Counted from the first letter of the stretch, positions 1 through 10,797 are shown. The stretch is 55,072 bases of DNA from Rheinheimera sp. (GCA_008015325.1 SSFI01000110.1:1-55072); one strand, 5' to 3'. Numbers and translations: made by a program. The notes: generated by a model from the letters alone, not told the origin.

Positions 1-130
1 CAGTAACGGTGCAACACGCATCCTTTGCCAGGGCGGTTACCGCATCTAGCAAAACCGAAAATCGGGCTTTATGCATTGATTTTGGCGTGACAAAGGTGAG
101 GAAATCAGCGAGCATAGCTTTTACATTCAT
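1..130 (-). CDS. IS4-family transposase, N-terminal fragment (partial)
   Basis: An open minus-strand frame starts at ATG 130 and runs off the window after 43 codons. The peptide (MNVKAMLADFLTF, then SMHKARFSVLLDAVTAL) has the N-terminal pattern of IS10/IS4 transposases, in which a short helix-rich segment precedes a T-L-T-E-L-G-R-like motif; the fragment ends in CCTVT just where that motif would begin. An in-frame ATG at 139 is an alternative start, and neither start has a clear ribosome binding site, as is common for IS transposases. The catalytic DDE residues are not in view, so activity cannot be judged. Confidence 0.65.
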   Translation of the reverse strand, partial: MNVKAMLADFLTFVTPKSMHKARFSVLLDAVTALAKDACCTVT

Positions 131-245
131 GGTGAGCATCCGCGGTGTGGGAGTTTTGGCGAATGATCAGATCAGGAACCGCCATGAATGTTCCCCAATC
201 AACTAACATTTTATTTTAACTACAGAATTTCTGGGGATACCTCAG
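1..245 (-). mobile_element. Left end of an IS10-like (IS4 family) insertion sequence, cut by the window edge
   Basis: The stretch holds the start of a minus-strand transposase and, about 114 bases upstream of its start, a terminal inverted repeat whose outer end is at 245. Read inward on minus from 245 it begins CTGAGGTATCCCCAGAAAT, closely resembling the IS10 end (CTGAGAGATCCCC, recalled). The distance from the end to the transposase start is also like IS10 (about 108 bases, recalled). The other end and the target duplication lie outside the window; the 9 bases just outside this end are 246-254. Confidence 0.75.
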
Positions 246-543
246 CTATTCTGGACAAATTTAAATGTTACGCAAGAAAAAAATTCGATTTTGTAATTAT
301 TTATTTTTTTTCATTGTAACGTCATGAAAAATATATTTATTTTTATGTGGTTTTCCGTTTTGGGAATGGGTGTTTTGGCAGATTGGTTTAAGTTTTGAAT
401 AAAATGCAATTATGAGGCCATTGATTTTTACTCATTGAAAAATATAGAGAATAAGTTTTTGTTAATTAAGTGAGCCTGCTTTGTGTCAGGCCGGCAGGCT
501 TTAGTCTGACTTGACAGCGCAACTTTTTTTGGTTCAAACGGAT
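246..543. other. AT-rich gene-free spacer between the IS end and the nadC terminator
   Basis: No convincing reading frame is present. The region is strongly AT-rich, with long T and A runs around 280-350. A stem of AGCCTGC (473-479) with GCAGGCT (494-500) followed by TTTAG could be a weak plus-strand terminator. In many gammaproteobacteria pilin genes adjoin nadC; I see no pilin start and no clear sigma-54 promoter here. Confidence 0.5.
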
Positions 544-568
544 AAAAAAAAGCCAGCAAGTGCTGACT
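544..568 (-). terminator. Rho-independent terminator of the retropepsin-nadC unit
   Basis: On minus, AGTCAGCA pairs with TGCTGGCT (one U-G pair) around a 2-base loop and is followed by seven T residues. It lies about 40 bases past the nadC stop. Confidence 0.75.
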
Positions 569-606
569 TTTTATGACCTCACCGGAAGTCGCTGCAGGTG
601 CTGATA

Positions 607-2050
<1,444 letters not shown>

Positions 2051-2104
2051 TCGACAGCCATGACGCAGAGAATAATGCCACAGCATAACCAGTGAGGATT
2101 GGCT

Positions 2105-2716
2105 TTGCCAAGTGCGGCCCGAACCGAAGCGACAGACTTATCTGCGCCATTGCCACCATTTGAAATTACCATCAGGCCTTGTACGCATTATGATGACAGG
2201 CCAGATCCGGCAGATATCAGTCTGCTGGTGATCCATAACATCAGTTTGCCCCCTGCCACTTTTCATACACCTTATATTGATGACTTTTTTGGCGGCAGGC
2301 TCGATTGCAATGCGCATCCGTATTTCGCCCGTTTAGCCGGTGTGCGGGTGTCGGCGCATTGTGTGATCTATCGTGATGGCCGCATCTGGCAATATGTGCC
2401 TTTTGCCAAACGCGCCTGGCATGCCGGCCTCAGTTTGTTTAACGGCCGGGATAAATGTAATGATTTTTCCATCGGTATTGAGCTTGAAGGCGCAGACGAT
2501 GTGCCTTTTACTGAAGCGCAATATCAGGCACTGAGCCGCCTGTGTCAATGGTTGCTCAGCCAGTATCCGACACTTGCACCTGAGCGGATCCTCGGTCACA
2601 GTGATATCGCACCAGGCCGCAAAACTGACCCCGGTCCGGCCTTTAACTGGGATTATTTTCGGCAATTACTGGCTGAGCAACAGTCAGCCCCACCTGCAGC
2701 AGGAGAGCCCGCATGA
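2105..2716 (+). CDS. ampD: 1,6-anhydro-N-acetylmuramyl-L-alanine amidase AmpD
   Basis: Cytosolic zinc amidase that removes the peptide from anhydro-muropeptides during cell-wall recycling; its loss derepresses AmpC in bacteria with AmpR. The N-acetylmuramoyl-L-alanine amidase type 2 fold is clear: zinc histidine in LLVIHNISLPP, the catalytic glutamate in SIGIELEGAD, and the second zinc histidine, catalytic lysine and zinc aspartate in ILGHSDIAPGRKTDPG. No ATG or GTG lies in a suitable place. TTG at 2105 has TGAGGA six bases upstream and is preferred over TTG 2099 (one base from the same site) and TTG 2150. The stop overlaps ampE by four bases (ATGA), so the two are translationally coupled. 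Confidence 0.93.
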   Translation: MPSAARTEATDLSAPLPPFEITIRPCTHYDDRPDPADISLLVIHNISLPPATFHTPYIDDFFGGRLDCNAHPYFARLAGVRVSAHCVIYRDGRIWQYVPFAKRAWHAGLSLFNGRDKCNDFSIGIELEGADDVPFTEAQYQALSRLCQWLLSQYPTLAPERILGHSDIAPGRKTDPGPAFNWDYFRQLLAEQQSAPPAAGEPA

Positions 2717-3621
2717 CCTTGTTAACGATGTTGATTGCCCTAATTGTCGAGCGTCTGGCGGTTCGGGGCAGCGCCTGGCAGCTTGTGACTTATCTGCGGC
2801 CTTATTTAACGCGTGGCGAAAGAGTGATGCTGCCAGGATTGCCGCAGCCTTATCTGATGCTGTTATGGTGGTTATTGCCGGCTTTGCTGGTGTCGCTGCT
2901 TATCTACAGTGTGCATTTCTGGTTGCTGCAGCTGGTGCTGAATACGCTGGTGTTGTTGCTGTGTATCGGTAGCTGGTCTTACCGGCAAACTTACAAACAA
3001 TTTTTAAATGCAGCGCAGCGCGATGATCAGGAAGCGGCTTTTTTGGCGATGCAACAAATCCGCACTGCACAAGGCGCGCCGGAACTGAGTTATGGCCAGC
3101 AGTTGATTTGGCTGAACTTCCGTTATTACGCGGCAGTGTTGTTCTGGTACGCGCTGCTGGGTGCTTTTGGTGCTGTGGCTTATGCCTGTTTGCGTCAGCT
3201 GTCAGAGCCGGGGGCGGCTGCAGATACTATCGCAGACGAAGCGACAGCGCCTGCCGCTGCAGAGCATGCGACGCCCGAAGCTACGCCGGCGGCAGCGGTG
3301 GTGCCGGATGAAGACTGGCGTCGTTTTGCCGACGATCTGCTGCACTGGGCCGACTGGCTGCCGGTGCGGTTGTTTGGCCTTGGCCTCGCGCTGGTGGGGG
3401 ATTTCAGCCGCACATCGGCCGTGCTATTACAGCATGCCGGTTCGTTACAGCTGAGTGCGCCGGCTTTACTGGCCGAACTCAGTCAGGCTGCTGAGCCTGT
3501 GCCGGAAGAGTTGCTGAATACGCCGGATGCCGCGGTCAGTGCTGTGGCACTCGCCAAGCGTAATGTGCTGTTTTTCCTGGCATTGATTGCTGTCTTAACG
3601 CTGAGCGGCTGGTTGAGTTAA
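2713..3621 (+). CDS. ampE: Inner-membrane regulatory protein AmpE
   Basis: Polytopic membrane protein of the AmpE/CobD-like family, partner of AmpD; its exact biochemical role is unsettled, with a signalling role proposed. It has 302 residues with hydrophobic segments near the N-terminus (MLIALIVERLAV), at about residues 49-78, at about 137-160 and at the extreme C-terminus (VLFFLALIAVLTLSGWL). A long alanine-rich insert (about residues 167-198) interrupts the middle and is more low-complexity than in E. coli. The start overlaps the ampD stop. No intrinsic terminator follows; the palindrome at 3658-3709 comes 36 bases later. Confidence 0.88.
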   Translation: MTLLTMLIALIVERLAVRGSAWQLVTYLRPYLTRGERVMLPGLPQPYLMLLWWLLPALLVSLLIYSVHFWLLQLVLNTLVLLLCIGSWSYRQTYKQFLNAAQRDDQEAAFLAMQQIRTAQGAPELSYGQQLIWLNFRYYAAVLFWYALLGAFGAVAYACLRQLSEPGAAADTIADEATAPAAAEHATPEATPAAAVVPDEDWRRFADDLLHWADWLPVRLFGLGLALVGDFSRTSAVLLQHAGSLQLSAPALLAELSQAAEPVPEELLNTPDAAVSAVALAKRNVLFFLALIAVLTLSGWLS

Positions 3622-3657
3622 TCGCGACTGTGGTTAGGTTTGGGGTCATTAGGTTTG

Positions 3658-3709
3658 GGGGTCAGGTCTTGCCCCGTGCATTTGAACGCACGGGGCAAGA
3701 CCTGACCCC
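3658..3709. repeat. 52-bp perfect palindrome, REP-like
   Basis: Two 22-base arms match perfectly around an 8-base loop (3680-3687). The left arm begins GGGGTCAGGTCTTGC and the right arm ends GCAAGACCTGACCCC. A 15-16 base direct repeat, TTAGGTTTGGGGTCA, lies at 3634-3648 and again at 3649-3664, running into the left arm. GGGGTCAG-type palindromes are typical of REP sequences linked to REP-associated (RAYT) transposases (recalled), but no such transposase is in the window. It has no T-tract, so it is a poor intrinsic terminator for ampE. Confidence 0.8.
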
Positions 3710-3718
3710 AATTCAATT

Positions 3719-3734
3719 AATGGTCTGACCAATT
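3719..3734. promoter_or_regulatory. Upstream PdhR operator
   Basis: AATGGTCTGACCAATT matches the PdhR consensus ATTGGTnnnACCAAT with one substitution. It lies nine bases past the palindrome and 146 bases upstream of the second box. Confidence 0.65.
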
Positions 3735-3818
3735 CCACTTTTTCTTTTGTTCTTCCTGGTGTTAGAGTTTTAACTCTAACTATTCTGCGCAAAAATCCAT
3801 CGCTACAACTTGCACTGA

Positions 3819-3847
3819 TTTACACTGCGGGGCTTTTCTGCTAATTT
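3819..3847 (+). promoter_or_regulatory. Probable sigma-70 promoter of the pdhR operon
   Basis: TTTACA (3819-3824), a 17-base spacer and TAATTT (3842-3847) form a reasonable promoter. It would start transcription near 3854, placing the downstream PdhR box just inside the transcript, the same arrangement as known for the E. coli pdhR promoter. Confidence 0.55.
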
Positions 3848-3864
3848 GATGCGCATTAAAGTAA

Positions 3865-3880
3865 AATGGTCTTACCAATT
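3865..3880. promoter_or_regulatory. Downstream PdhR operator
   Basis: AATGGTCTTACCAATT matches ATTGGTnnnACCAAT with one substitution and differs from the upstream box only in the central bases. Its position about 12 bases after the predicted start site suits promoter blockage by PdhR, relieved by pyruvate. Confidence 0.75.
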
Positions 3881-3968
3881 TACACGATGTGACAGCTTTC
3901 ACATCGACAAGAACAACAGCTCTGGACAGGAATGACAAACAGCGGCGCTTTGCTACGCTGTTGAAGCC

Positions 3969-4730
3969 ATGAAAAACGCACTGAAAATCAAACCGGCTAA
4001 ATTGTCGGATCAAATTGTCGGACAGCTGGAGCAAATGTTGCTCGAGGGCAGTTTTGCGCCTGGCCAGAAATTACCGACTGAACGCGAACTGGCCGAACAA
4101 TTTGAAGTATCGCGGCCCTCAGTGCGCGAAGCGCTGCAAAAACTTGAAGCCAAAGGGCTGGTCAGCCGCAAACAAGGCGGTGGCACTTTTGTCTGCGATA
4201 CTTTAGTCGGTGGCCTCACAGATCCGTTATTTGAACTGATTGGCCGTCACCCTGAATCCCAATTTGATTTACTGGAATTTCGTCACGCCTTAGAGGGCAT
4301 TTGCGCCTATTACGCCGCGCTGCGTGGTACCGCCAACGATTTCAGTCAGATTAAACAACGCTACGACGAAATTTGTCTGGCGCAGCAACAGCATGACATC
4401 AATGCTGAAGCCGCTGCGGTCGGACGCTTTTATTCAGCAGTGGCAGAAGCATCCCACAATGTGGTGCTTTTGCATCTGGTGCGCGGCTTAACGCCGCTGG
4501 TGGAGCAGAATATCCGGTTAAACCTGGAAATTCTGCAGCAGAAGGACGGCATTGTGGGCCAGCTGAATTCACATCGGCAACGGTTAATGGAAGCGGTGAT
4601 CAATGGTGAGCCGGAACAAGCCCGGCAAGCCAGCAACAGCCATCTGGCCTTTATTGAAGAGGCTTTGCTGGAAGCCGACCGGGAACGCTCACGACTTGAA
4701 CGCTCGCTGCGTCGTTCGCAACAGAACTGA
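3969..4730 (+). CDS. pdhR: GntR/FadR-family repressor of the pyruvate dehydrogenase operon
   Basis: Pyruvate-sensing transcriptional repressor. The N-terminal winged helix (about residues 8-75) has the GntR pattern LPTERELAEQFEVSRPSVRE followed by ALQKLEAKGLVSRKQGGGTFV; the C-terminal helical FCD domain (about 95-230) binds the effector. The length of 253 residues is as in E. coli. It heads the pdhR-aceE-aceF cluster behind two operators, implying autorepression. ATG 3969 lacks a strong ribosome site, which may keep the repressor level low. A short hairpin (4759-4775) lies between this gene and aceE. Confidence 0.93.
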   Translation: MKNALKIKPAKLSDQIVGQLEQMLLEGSFAPGQKLPTERELAEQFEVSRPSVREALQKLEAKGLVSRKQGGGTFVCDTLVGGLTDPLFELIGRHPESQFDLLEFRHALEGICAYYAALRGTANDFSQIKQRYDEICLAQQQHDINAEAAAVGRFYSAVAEASHNVVLLHLVRGLTPLVEQNIRLNLEILQQKDGIVGQLNSHRQRLMEAVINGEPEQARQASNSHLAFIEEALLEADRERSRLERSLRRSQQN

Positions 4731-4758
4731 AACAGCACAGCAGAACAACAACAGCAAG

Positions 4759-4775
4759 GTCCTGCGCGGCAGGAC
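4759..4775 (+). other. Short hairpin between pdhR and aceE
   Basis: GTCCTGC pairs perfectly with GCAGGAC around a GCG loop, just ahead of the aceE ribosome site (GAAAGGA). There is no T-tract, so it is more likely an mRNA processing or stability element than a terminator. Confidence 0.4.
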
Positions 4776-4795
4776 GGTTTGAAAGGAAAATTGAT

Positions 4796-7462
4796 ATGTC
4801 TGAAGTCAATAAGCTTGACGTCGACGTGCTCGAAACCCAGGAGTGGTTGGAAGCGCTGGAATCCGTAGTACGCACCGAAGGTGTCGAGCGGGCGCAATTC
4901 CTGCTCGAGCAGGTGCTGGAACAGGCACGGCTGGAAGGTGTCGACATGCCTACCGGCGTCACCACCAACTATATCAACACTATTCCGCCGCAACAGGAAC
5001 CGGCTTATCCGGGCGATGTGAATCTGGAGAAAAAAATCCGTTCGGTTATTCGCTGGAACGCCATCATGATCGTGCTGCGTGCCTCGAAAAAAGAGCTGGA
5101 ACTGGGCGGCCACATGGCGTCTTACCAGTCGGCAGCTGCATTCTACGAAACCTGTTTTAACCACTTCTTCCGCGCGCCGAACGAAAAAGACGGCGGCGAT
5201 TTGGTCTATTATCAGGGTCACATTTCTCCGGGCATTTACGCCCGTGCCTTTGTTGAAGGCCGCTTAACAGCAGACCAGCTGGACAACTTCCGCCAGGAAG
5301 TGGGCGGTGAAGGTTTATCGTCTTACCCGCACCCGAAACTGATGCCGGAATTCTGGCAGTTCCCGACTGTGTCAATGGGTTTAGGCCCAATCACCTCGAT
5401 TTATCAGGCGCGTTTCCTGAAGTATTTACACGGCCGTGGCCTGAAAGACACCAGCGCACAGCGCGTGTATGCTTTCCTTGGTGACGGTGAAATGGACGAA
5501 CCGGAAAGCCGTGGTTCGCTGTCATTCGCCGCGCGGGAAAAACTGGATAACCTGTGTTTCCTCGTTAACTGTAACCTGCAGCGCTTAGACGGCCCGGTGA
5601 TGGGCAACGGCAAAATCATCCAGGAACTGGAAGGGTTATTCCGTGGCGCTGGCTGGAACGTGATCAAAGTAGTGTGGGGCAGTGGCTGGGACAAGCTGCT
5701 GGCCAAAGACACTACCGGCAAACTGCTGCAGCTGATGAACGAAACCATCGACGGTGATTATCAGACTTACAAATCAAAAGACGGCGCATACGTGCGTCAG
5801 CATTTCTTCGGTCGTTACCCGGAAACTGCCGCCTTAGTGGCTGACATGACTGACGAAGAGATCTTCGCGTTAAAACGCGGCGGTCATGAAGCATCCAAAC
5901 TCTATGCTGCCTTTAAAGCGGCGCAAGAGACCAAAGGCCGTCCGACGGTCATTCTGGCCAAAACCATCAAAGGTTATGGTATGGGTGAAGCCGCTGAAGG
6001 TAAAAACATCGCCCACCAGGTGAAGAAAATGGATATGACGCATGTGCTGCAAATTCGCAAGCGTCTGAATCTGGAGGAATATCTGTCTGAAGAAGACGTG
6101 CACAGCCTACCATATCTGACGCTGCCGGAAGGCTCGCCGGAGCATCAGTACCTGCATGCCCGTCGCAATGCGTTAAACGGCTACACACCGGTACGCCTGC
6201 CGAATTTCACCAAGCCACTGACGCTGCCGGAATTGCCAGTGTTTGAAGGTCTGCTGGAAGAGCAGAAACGCGAAATTTCAACCACTATGGCCTTTGTCCG
6301 TGGTCTGAACATTCTGTTAAAAGACCCGAATATCGGCCAGCAAATTGTGCCAATTATTGCCGACGAAGCCCGTACCTTCGGTATGGAAGGTCTGTTCCGT
6401 CAAATCGGTATTTATAACCCGCACGGTCAGACTTATACGCCGGAAGACCGCGCTATAGTTTCTTACTACAAAGAAGAAACTTCAGGTCAGGTATTGCAGG
6501 AAGGCATTAACGAACTGGGCGCCATGGCATCCTGGGTGGCGGCGGCAACGTCGTACAGCACCAATGACCTGCCGATGATCCCGTTCTACATTTATTACTC
6601 AATGTTTGGCTTCCAGCGTGTCGGAGATATGGCCTGGCTGGCGGGCGACCAACAAGCGCGTGGTTTCCTGTTAGGCGCCACGGCTGGCCGTACCACATTA
6701 AACGGTGAAGGCTTACAGCACGAAGATGGCCACAGCCATATTCTGGCCGGTACAGTACCGAACTGTATCTCTTACGACCCGACTTACGCTTATGAACTGG
6801 CGGTGATCATGCAGGACGGTATCCGCCGCATGTATGGCCCGGCGCAGGAAAATATCTATTACTACATCACAGTGATGAACGAAAACTATCATCACCCGGC
6901 CATGCCACAGGGCGCCGAAGAAGGCATCCGTCGTGGTATTTACAAGCTGGAAACGCTGACCGGCAACAAAGGCAAAGTGCAGTTATTAGGCTCAGGCACC
7001 ATCCTGAATGAAGTGCGCCGCGCCGCTGAAATTCTGTCAGAAGAATATGGCATTGCTTCAGATGTCTATTCAGTCACCTCATTCAATGAACTGGCACGCG
7101 ATGGTCAGGACTGTGAACGTCACAATATGCTGCATCCGAATGAAGCGGAGAAAGTACCGTACATTGCGCAAGTGATGGGGAAAGAGCCGGCCATTGCCGC
7201 TACCGACTACATCAAAAACTATGTCGACCAGGTCCGCGCCTTTGTGCCGGCCGTGTCGTATAAAGTGTTGGGCACCGACGGTTTTGGTCGCTCTGACAGC
7301 CGCGAAAACCTGCGCCGTCACTTCGAAGTGAACGCTGGTTACGTGGTGCTGGCGGCGCTGCGTGAGCTCGCCAAACAAGGGACTATCGACAAACAACTGG
7401 TCGCCGATGCCATCGTGCGTTTTGGCATCGACACCAATAAGCCGAACCCACTGTTCGCATAA
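4796..7462 (+). CDS. aceE: Pyruvate dehydrogenase E1 component (homodimeric)
   Basis: Thiamine diphosphate-dependent decarboxylation of pyruvate and reductive acetylation of the E2 lipoyl groups; cytosolic part of the pyruvate dehydrogenase complex. At 888 residues it matches the homodimeric AceE class of gammaproteobacteria. The ThDP motif runs from [17 protein letters not shown] to NCNLQRLDG (about residues 229-265). Other conserved stretches include [11 protein letters not shown] near 200, the E1 histidine region [11 protein letters not shown], and [19 protein letters not shown] in the pyrimidine-binding domain. GAAAGGA sits 11 bases before ATG 4796. aceF follows after 11 bases. Confidence 0.97.
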   Translation: MSEVNKLDVDVLETQEWLEALESVVRTEGVERAQFLLEQVLEQARLEGVDMPTGVTTNYINTIPPQQEPAYPGDVNLEKKIRSVIRWNAIMIVLRASKKELELGGHMASYQSAAAFYETCFNHFFRAPNEKDGGDLVYYQGHISPGIYARAFVEGRLTADQLDNFRQEVGGEGLSSYPHPKLMPEFWQFPTVSMGLGPITSIYQARFLKYLHGRGLKDTSAQRVYAFLGDGEMDEPESRGSLSFAAREKLDNLCFLVNCNLQRLDGPVMGNGKIIQELEGLFRGAGWNVIKVVWGSGWDKLLAKDTTGKLLQLMNETIDGDYQTYKSKDGAYVRQHFFGRYPETAALVADMTDEEIFALKRGGHEASKLYAAFKAAQETKGRPTVILAKTIKGYGMGEAAEGKNIAHQVKKMDMTHVLQIRKRLNLEEYLSEEDVHSLPYLTLPEGSPEHQYLHARRNALNGYTPVRLPNFTKPLTLPELPVFEGLLEEQKREISTTMAFVRGLNILLKDPNIGQQIVPIIADEARTFGMEGLFRQIGIYNPHGQTYTPEDRAIVSYYKEETSGQVLQEGINELGAMASWVAAATSYSTNDLPMIPFYIYYSMFGFQRVGDMAWLAGDQQARGFLLGATAGRTTLNGEGLQHEDGHSHILAGTVPNCISYDPTYAYELAVIMQDGIRRMYGPAQENIYYYITVMNENYHHPAMPQGAEEGIRRGIYKLETLTGNKGKVQLLGSGTILNEVRRAAEILSEEYGIASDVYSVTSFNELARDGQDCERHNMLHPNEAEKVPYIAQVMGKEPAIAATDYIKNYVDQVRAFVPAVSYKVLGTDGFGRSDSRENLRRHFEVNAGYVVLAALRELAKQGTIDKQLVADAIVRFGIDTNKPNPLFA

Positions 7463-7473
7463 GAGGAATGGCA

Positions 7474-9111
7474 ATGACAATCGAAATTTTTGTGCCGGAT
7501 ATCGGCGCGGATGAAGTGGAAGTCACCGAAATTCTGGTGAAAGTCGGCGACACTGTCAGTGTTGACCAGTCGCTGCTGTCGGTGGAAGGCGATAAAGCCT
7601 CGATGGAAGTACCAGCCGCTCAGGCCGGTGTGGTGCAGGAAATTCGGGTGAAAGCCGGTGATAAAGTCAAAACCGGTTCACTGATTATGGTATTTGCCGG
7701 TGCCGGTGCCGGTGCCGGCACGGCAGCCGCTGTGGCTGCTCCGGCCCCTGTTGCTGCCGCTCCGGCCGCTGCGCCGGCGCCAGTTGCAGTAGCTGCAGCA
7801 ACTGAGCTGAAAGACGTCAAAGTGCCGGATATCGGTGGCGATGCCGTTGAAGTCACGGAAGTAATGGTGAAAGTCGGTGATTTGGTTAAAGCTGAACAAT
7901 CGCTGTTATCGGTCGAAGGCGATAAAGCCGCGATGGAAGTGCCGGCACCATTTGCCGGGACTGTGACTGAAGTCAAGGTCAAAGTCGGCGACAAGGTTCA
8001 GACTGGTTCGTTGGTCTTTGTCTTCTCGACCGGCGCAGCCGCGCCAGCAGCAGTGGCAGCAGCGCCTGCTCCGGTTGCAGCTCCGACGCCGGCCGCTGCG
8101 CCAGCTGCTCCGGCCGCACCAGCTCCGGCAGCAGCCCCAGCCGCTGCTGTCAGCGACAACGAAGTGACGCAAAGCGCTGCTTTTGCTCACGCTTCGCCGG
8201 TGGTACGCCGCTTAGCCCGTGAATTCGGCGTCGACCTGTCTAAAGTGACAGGCACAGCGCGTAAAGGCCGGGTCCAGCGTGAAGACGTACAGAATTACGT
8301 CAAAAACATTATTGCTCAGGTCACCGCCGGTAAAGGCAGTGTCACCAGTAGCGGCAACAGTGTTGGTTTTGACCTGATCCCATGGCCAAAAGTGGATTTC
8401 AGCAAATTCGGCGCAGTGGAAGAAAAACCGCTGTCGCGAATTCAGAAGCTGTCCGGTGCCAACTTACACCGCAACTGGGTGCGTATCCCGCATGTGACGC
8501 AGTTTGACGAAGCGGACATTACCGATCTGGAAGATTTCCGCAAAGAGCAAAACGCACTGGCCGAGAAGAAAAAACTCGGTGTGAAATACACCCCGCTGGT
8601 GTTTATCATGAAAGCCGCGGCCAAGGCGCTGGAAGAATTTCCGACCTTTAACAGCTCGTTGTCAGAAGATGGCGCAAGTTTGATTCTGAAGAAATACGTG
8701 CACTTAGGTATCGCGGTCGATACGCCAAATGGCTTAGTGGTGCCGGTTGTTCGTGACGTCAACAAAAAAGGCATTATCGAGCTGTCGCGTGAACTGCAGG
8801 AAATCTCGGTGAAAGCCCGTGAAGGCAAACTAACCGCGGCGGATATGCAGGGTGGTTGTTTCACCATTTCCAGCCTGGGTGGCATTGGCGGTACGGCCTT
8901 TACGCCTATCGTGAACGCGCCGGAAGTGGCTATTCTCGGGGTGTCGAAATCTGACATCAAGCCGAAATGGGATGGTAAAGCCTTCCAGCCGCGCCTGATG
9001 GTGCCGCTGTCAGTGTCTTATGACCACCGCGTCATCGATGGCGCTTTGGCGGCCCGCTTTACTGCGACGCTGGCGTCATACTTAGCTGATATCCGTCAGA
9101 TTATTATGTAA
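7474..9111 (+). CDS. aceF: Dihydrolipoamide acetyltransferase (E2 of pyruvate dehydrogenase)
   Basis: Core of the pyruvate dehydrogenase complex; moves acetyl groups from E1 to CoA. It carries two lipoyl domains (about residues 1-75 and 110-185) with lipoylated lysines at about K41 (EGDKASM) and K151 (EGDKAAM), each followed by a long Ala/Pro hinge, then the E1/E3-binding domain ([15 protein letters not shown], about 230-265) and the catalytic domain with YDHRVIDGA, giving His at about 518 and Asp at about 522. E. coli AceF has three lipoyl domains. ATG 7474 is chosen over ATG 7468 because GAGGA (7463-7467) is seven bases from the former and touches the latter. Confidence 0.96.
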   Translation: MTIEIFVPDIGADEVEVTEILVKVGDTVSVDQSLLSVEGDKASMEVPAAQAGVVQEIRVKAGDKVKTGSLIMVFAGAGAGAGTAAAVAAPAPVAAAPAAAPAPVAVAAATELKDVKVPDIGGDAVEVTEVMVKVGDLVKAEQSLLSVEGDKAAMEVPAPFAGTVTEVKVKVGDKVQTGSLVFVFSTGAAAPAAVAAAPAPVAAPTPAAAPAAPAAPAPAAAPAAAVSDNEVTQSAAFAHASPVVRRLAREFGVDLSKVTGTARKGRVQREDVQNYVKNIIAQVTAGKGSVTSSGNSVGFDLIPWPKVDFSKFGAVEEKPLSRIQKLSGANLHRNWVRIPHVTQFDEADITDLEDFRKEQNALAEKKKLGVKYTPLVFIMKAAAKALEEFPTFNSSLSEDGASLILKKYVHLGIAVDTPNGLVVPVVRDVNKKGIIELSRELQEISVKAREGKLTAADMQGGCFTISSLGGIGGTAFTPIVNAPEVAILGVSKSDIKPKWDGKAFQPRLMVPLSVSYDHRVIDGALAARFTATLASYLADIRQIIM

Positions 9112-9119
9112 AAAGCCAG

Positions 9120-9139
9120 GCGGCAGCTTCGGCTGCCGC
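9120..9139 (+). terminator. Hairpin after aceF, terminator or attenuator
   Basis: GCGGCAGC pairs perfectly with GCTGCCGC around a TTCG tetraloop, nine bases past the aceF stop. The following TTCTGTTG is a weak T-tract, so read-through into lpdA is likely. Confidence 0.6.
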
Positions 9140-9228
9140 TTCTGTTGTCGCGGGGCAACAGCGCTGCCGATGTTGAGATGTCTGATGTTAATGTGGCTGA
9201 AAAGTTACGGGACATCTTTCAGGCAGGG

Positions 9229-9237
9229 TGCTAAAAT
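9229..9237 (+). promoter_or_regulatory. Extended -10 promoter element of lpdA
   Basis: TGCTAAAAT is a good extended -10 element; no strong -35 is visible 17 bases upstream. It lies about 93 bases before the lpdA start and supports separate transcription of lpdA, as in E. coli, where E3 also serves 2-oxoglutarate dehydrogenase and the glycine cleavage system. Confidence 0.45.
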
Positions 9238-9330
9238 CCGCCGACTTTTACGCTGTGCCACCGGCGCTGCCGTGGCAACCTACGAGCCCGATGCAAGTAA
9301 AATTGCAAGCTAAAATAGCAAGGTAAAACA

Positions 9331-10743
9331 ATGAGCAACGAAATCAAAACTCAGGTAGTAGTGCTGGGCGCTGGCCCTGGTGGTTATTCAGCTGCATTCC
9401 GTGCAGCAGATTTAGGTCTGGAAGTGACCTTGGTTGAAGCCCGCAGCACCCTCGGCGGTGTTTGTTTAAACGTTGGCTGTATCCCGTCTAAAGCCTTATT
9501 ACACGTTGCCAAAGTCATCGATGACGCGAAAGAGATGGCCTCTCACGGCGTTACTTTCGGTGCCCCACAAATCGATTTAGATAAAATCCGTGCCTGGAAA
9601 GACAAAGTGGTTGGTCAACTGACCAACGGTCTGTCTGGCATGGCTAAAATGCGTAAAGTCAAAGTCGTCAACGGCTACGGCAAATTCACCGGCCCGAACA
9701 CGCTGGTTGTTGGTGATACCACTATCACTTTTGACAGCGCCATCATCGCTGCCGGTTCTGAGCCAGTTGCACTGCCATTTATTCCAAAAGATGACCCACG
9801 GGTGATTGATTCTACCGGCGCGCTGGAACTGAAAGACATTCCGGGCGAAATGCTGGTATTAGGCGGCGGTATCATCGGCCTGGAAATGGGCACTGTGTAC
9901 CGTGCTTTAGGCTCTAAAGTGTCTGTAGTTGAATTCGCTGACCAGCTGGTTCCGGCAGCCGATGCTGATCTGGTCAAAGCCTACACCAAATACAACAAAG
10001 ACAATTACACCCTGATGCTGTCGACTAAAGTGACAGCGGTTGAAGCCAAAGCTGACGGCCTGTACGTCACGTTCGAAGGCAAAAACGCGCCGGCTTCACC
10101 AGTGCGTTACGACAAAATCCTGGTGGCAGTCGGCCGTCGTCCAAACGGCAACCTGTTAGATGCAGCCAAAGCCGGCGTGAACGTCGACGAGCGTGGTTTC
10201 ATCAATGTCGACAAACAACTGCGCACCAATGTGCCACACATTTTCGCCATCGGTGATGTGATTGGTCAGCCGATGCTGGCGCACAAAGCCGTGCACGAAG
10301 GCCATGTTGCTGCAGAAGTCATCTCTGGCATGAAACACTTCTTCGACCCGCGTTGCATTCCGTCTGTGGCTTACACAGATCCGGAAATGGCCTGGGTTGG
10401 TATCACTGAAAAAGAAGCCAAAGAAAAAGGCATCGCAGTTGAAACAGCCACCTTCCCATGGGCTGCTTCTGGCCGTGCTATCGCCTCAGCCCGTACTGAA
10501 GGCTTCACTAAGCTGATTTTCGACAAAGAATCACACCGCATTCTGGGTGGCGCTATTGTCGGTATCAATGCCGGTGAAATGCTCGGTGAAATTTGTTTAG
10601 CAGTGGAAATGGGCGCAGATGCTGAAGATATCGCCCTGACGATTCACGCCCACCCGACGCTGAACGAGTCTATCGGTCTCGCGGCTGAGATTTACGAAGG
10701 TTCAATCACTGACCTGCCAAATCCAAAAGCGAAAAAGAAGTAA
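9331..10743 (+). CDS. lpdA: Dihydrolipoamide dehydrogenase (E3)
   Basis: FAD flavoprotein that reoxidises dihydrolipoyl groups with NAD. It has 470 residues. The N-terminal FAD Rossmann motif is VVLGAGPGGYSAAFRAADLG, the redox disulphide lies in GGVCLNVGCIPSKALL, the NAD-binding motif is MLVLGGGIIGLEMG (about residue 175), a second FAD contact is IFAIGDVIGQPMLAHKA, and the C-terminal His-Glu dyad is in IHAHPTLNES. The 219-base gap to aceF holds a hairpin and a separate promoter, so it is probably expressed both with and without aceEF. A strong terminator follows. Confidence 0.96.
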   Translation: MSNEIKTQVVVLGAGPGGYSAAFRAADLGLEVTLVEARSTLGGVCLNVGCIPSKALLHVAKVIDDAKEMASHGVTFGAPQIDLDKIRAWKDKVVGQLTNGLSGMAKMRKVKVVNGYGKFTGPNTLVVGDTTITFDSAIIAAGSEPVALPFIPKDDPRVIDSTGALELKDIPGEMLVLGGGIIGLEMGTVYRALGSKVSVVEFADQLVPAADADLVKAYTKYNKDNYTLMLSTKVTAVEAKADGLYVTFEGKNAPASPVRYDKILVAVGRRPNGNLLDAAKAGVNVDERGFINVDKQLRTNVPHIFAIGDVIGQPMLAHKAVHEGHVAAEVISGMKHFFDPRCIPSVAYTDPEMAWVGITEKEAKEKGIAVETATFPWAASGRAIASARTEGFTKLIFDKESHRILGGAIVGINAGEMLGEICLAVEMGADAEDIALTIHAHPTLNESIGLAAEIYEGSITDLPNPKAKKK

Positions 10744-10797
10744 GTTCGGTTTAAACTGAACTTTTCTGAGCAAAGGCCGCAACAGCGGCCTTTGTTG
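10742..10797 (+). terminator. Terminator of lpdA
   Basis: AAAGGCCGC (10772-10780) pairs perfectly with GCGGCCTTT (10785-10793) around AACA and is followed by GTTGT. A shorter upstream stem, AAGTTC with GAACTT (10742-10763), spans the stop codon. Confidence 0.85.

Noticed and set aside
9..206. Plus-strand open frame of 65 codons
   Set aside because: It is antisense to the transposase start, has no ribosome site and no recognisable sequence.
4430..5221. Long minus-strand frames antisense to pdhR-aceE and similar frames elsewhere
   Set aside because: They are shadows of strongly coding genes on the other strand, with no ribosome sites or family sequence.
7681..7800. Possible tandem repeat from the GCCGGTGCCGGT and alanine-rich DNA in aceF
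   Set aside because: It is the normal Ala/Pro hinge between lipoyl domains.
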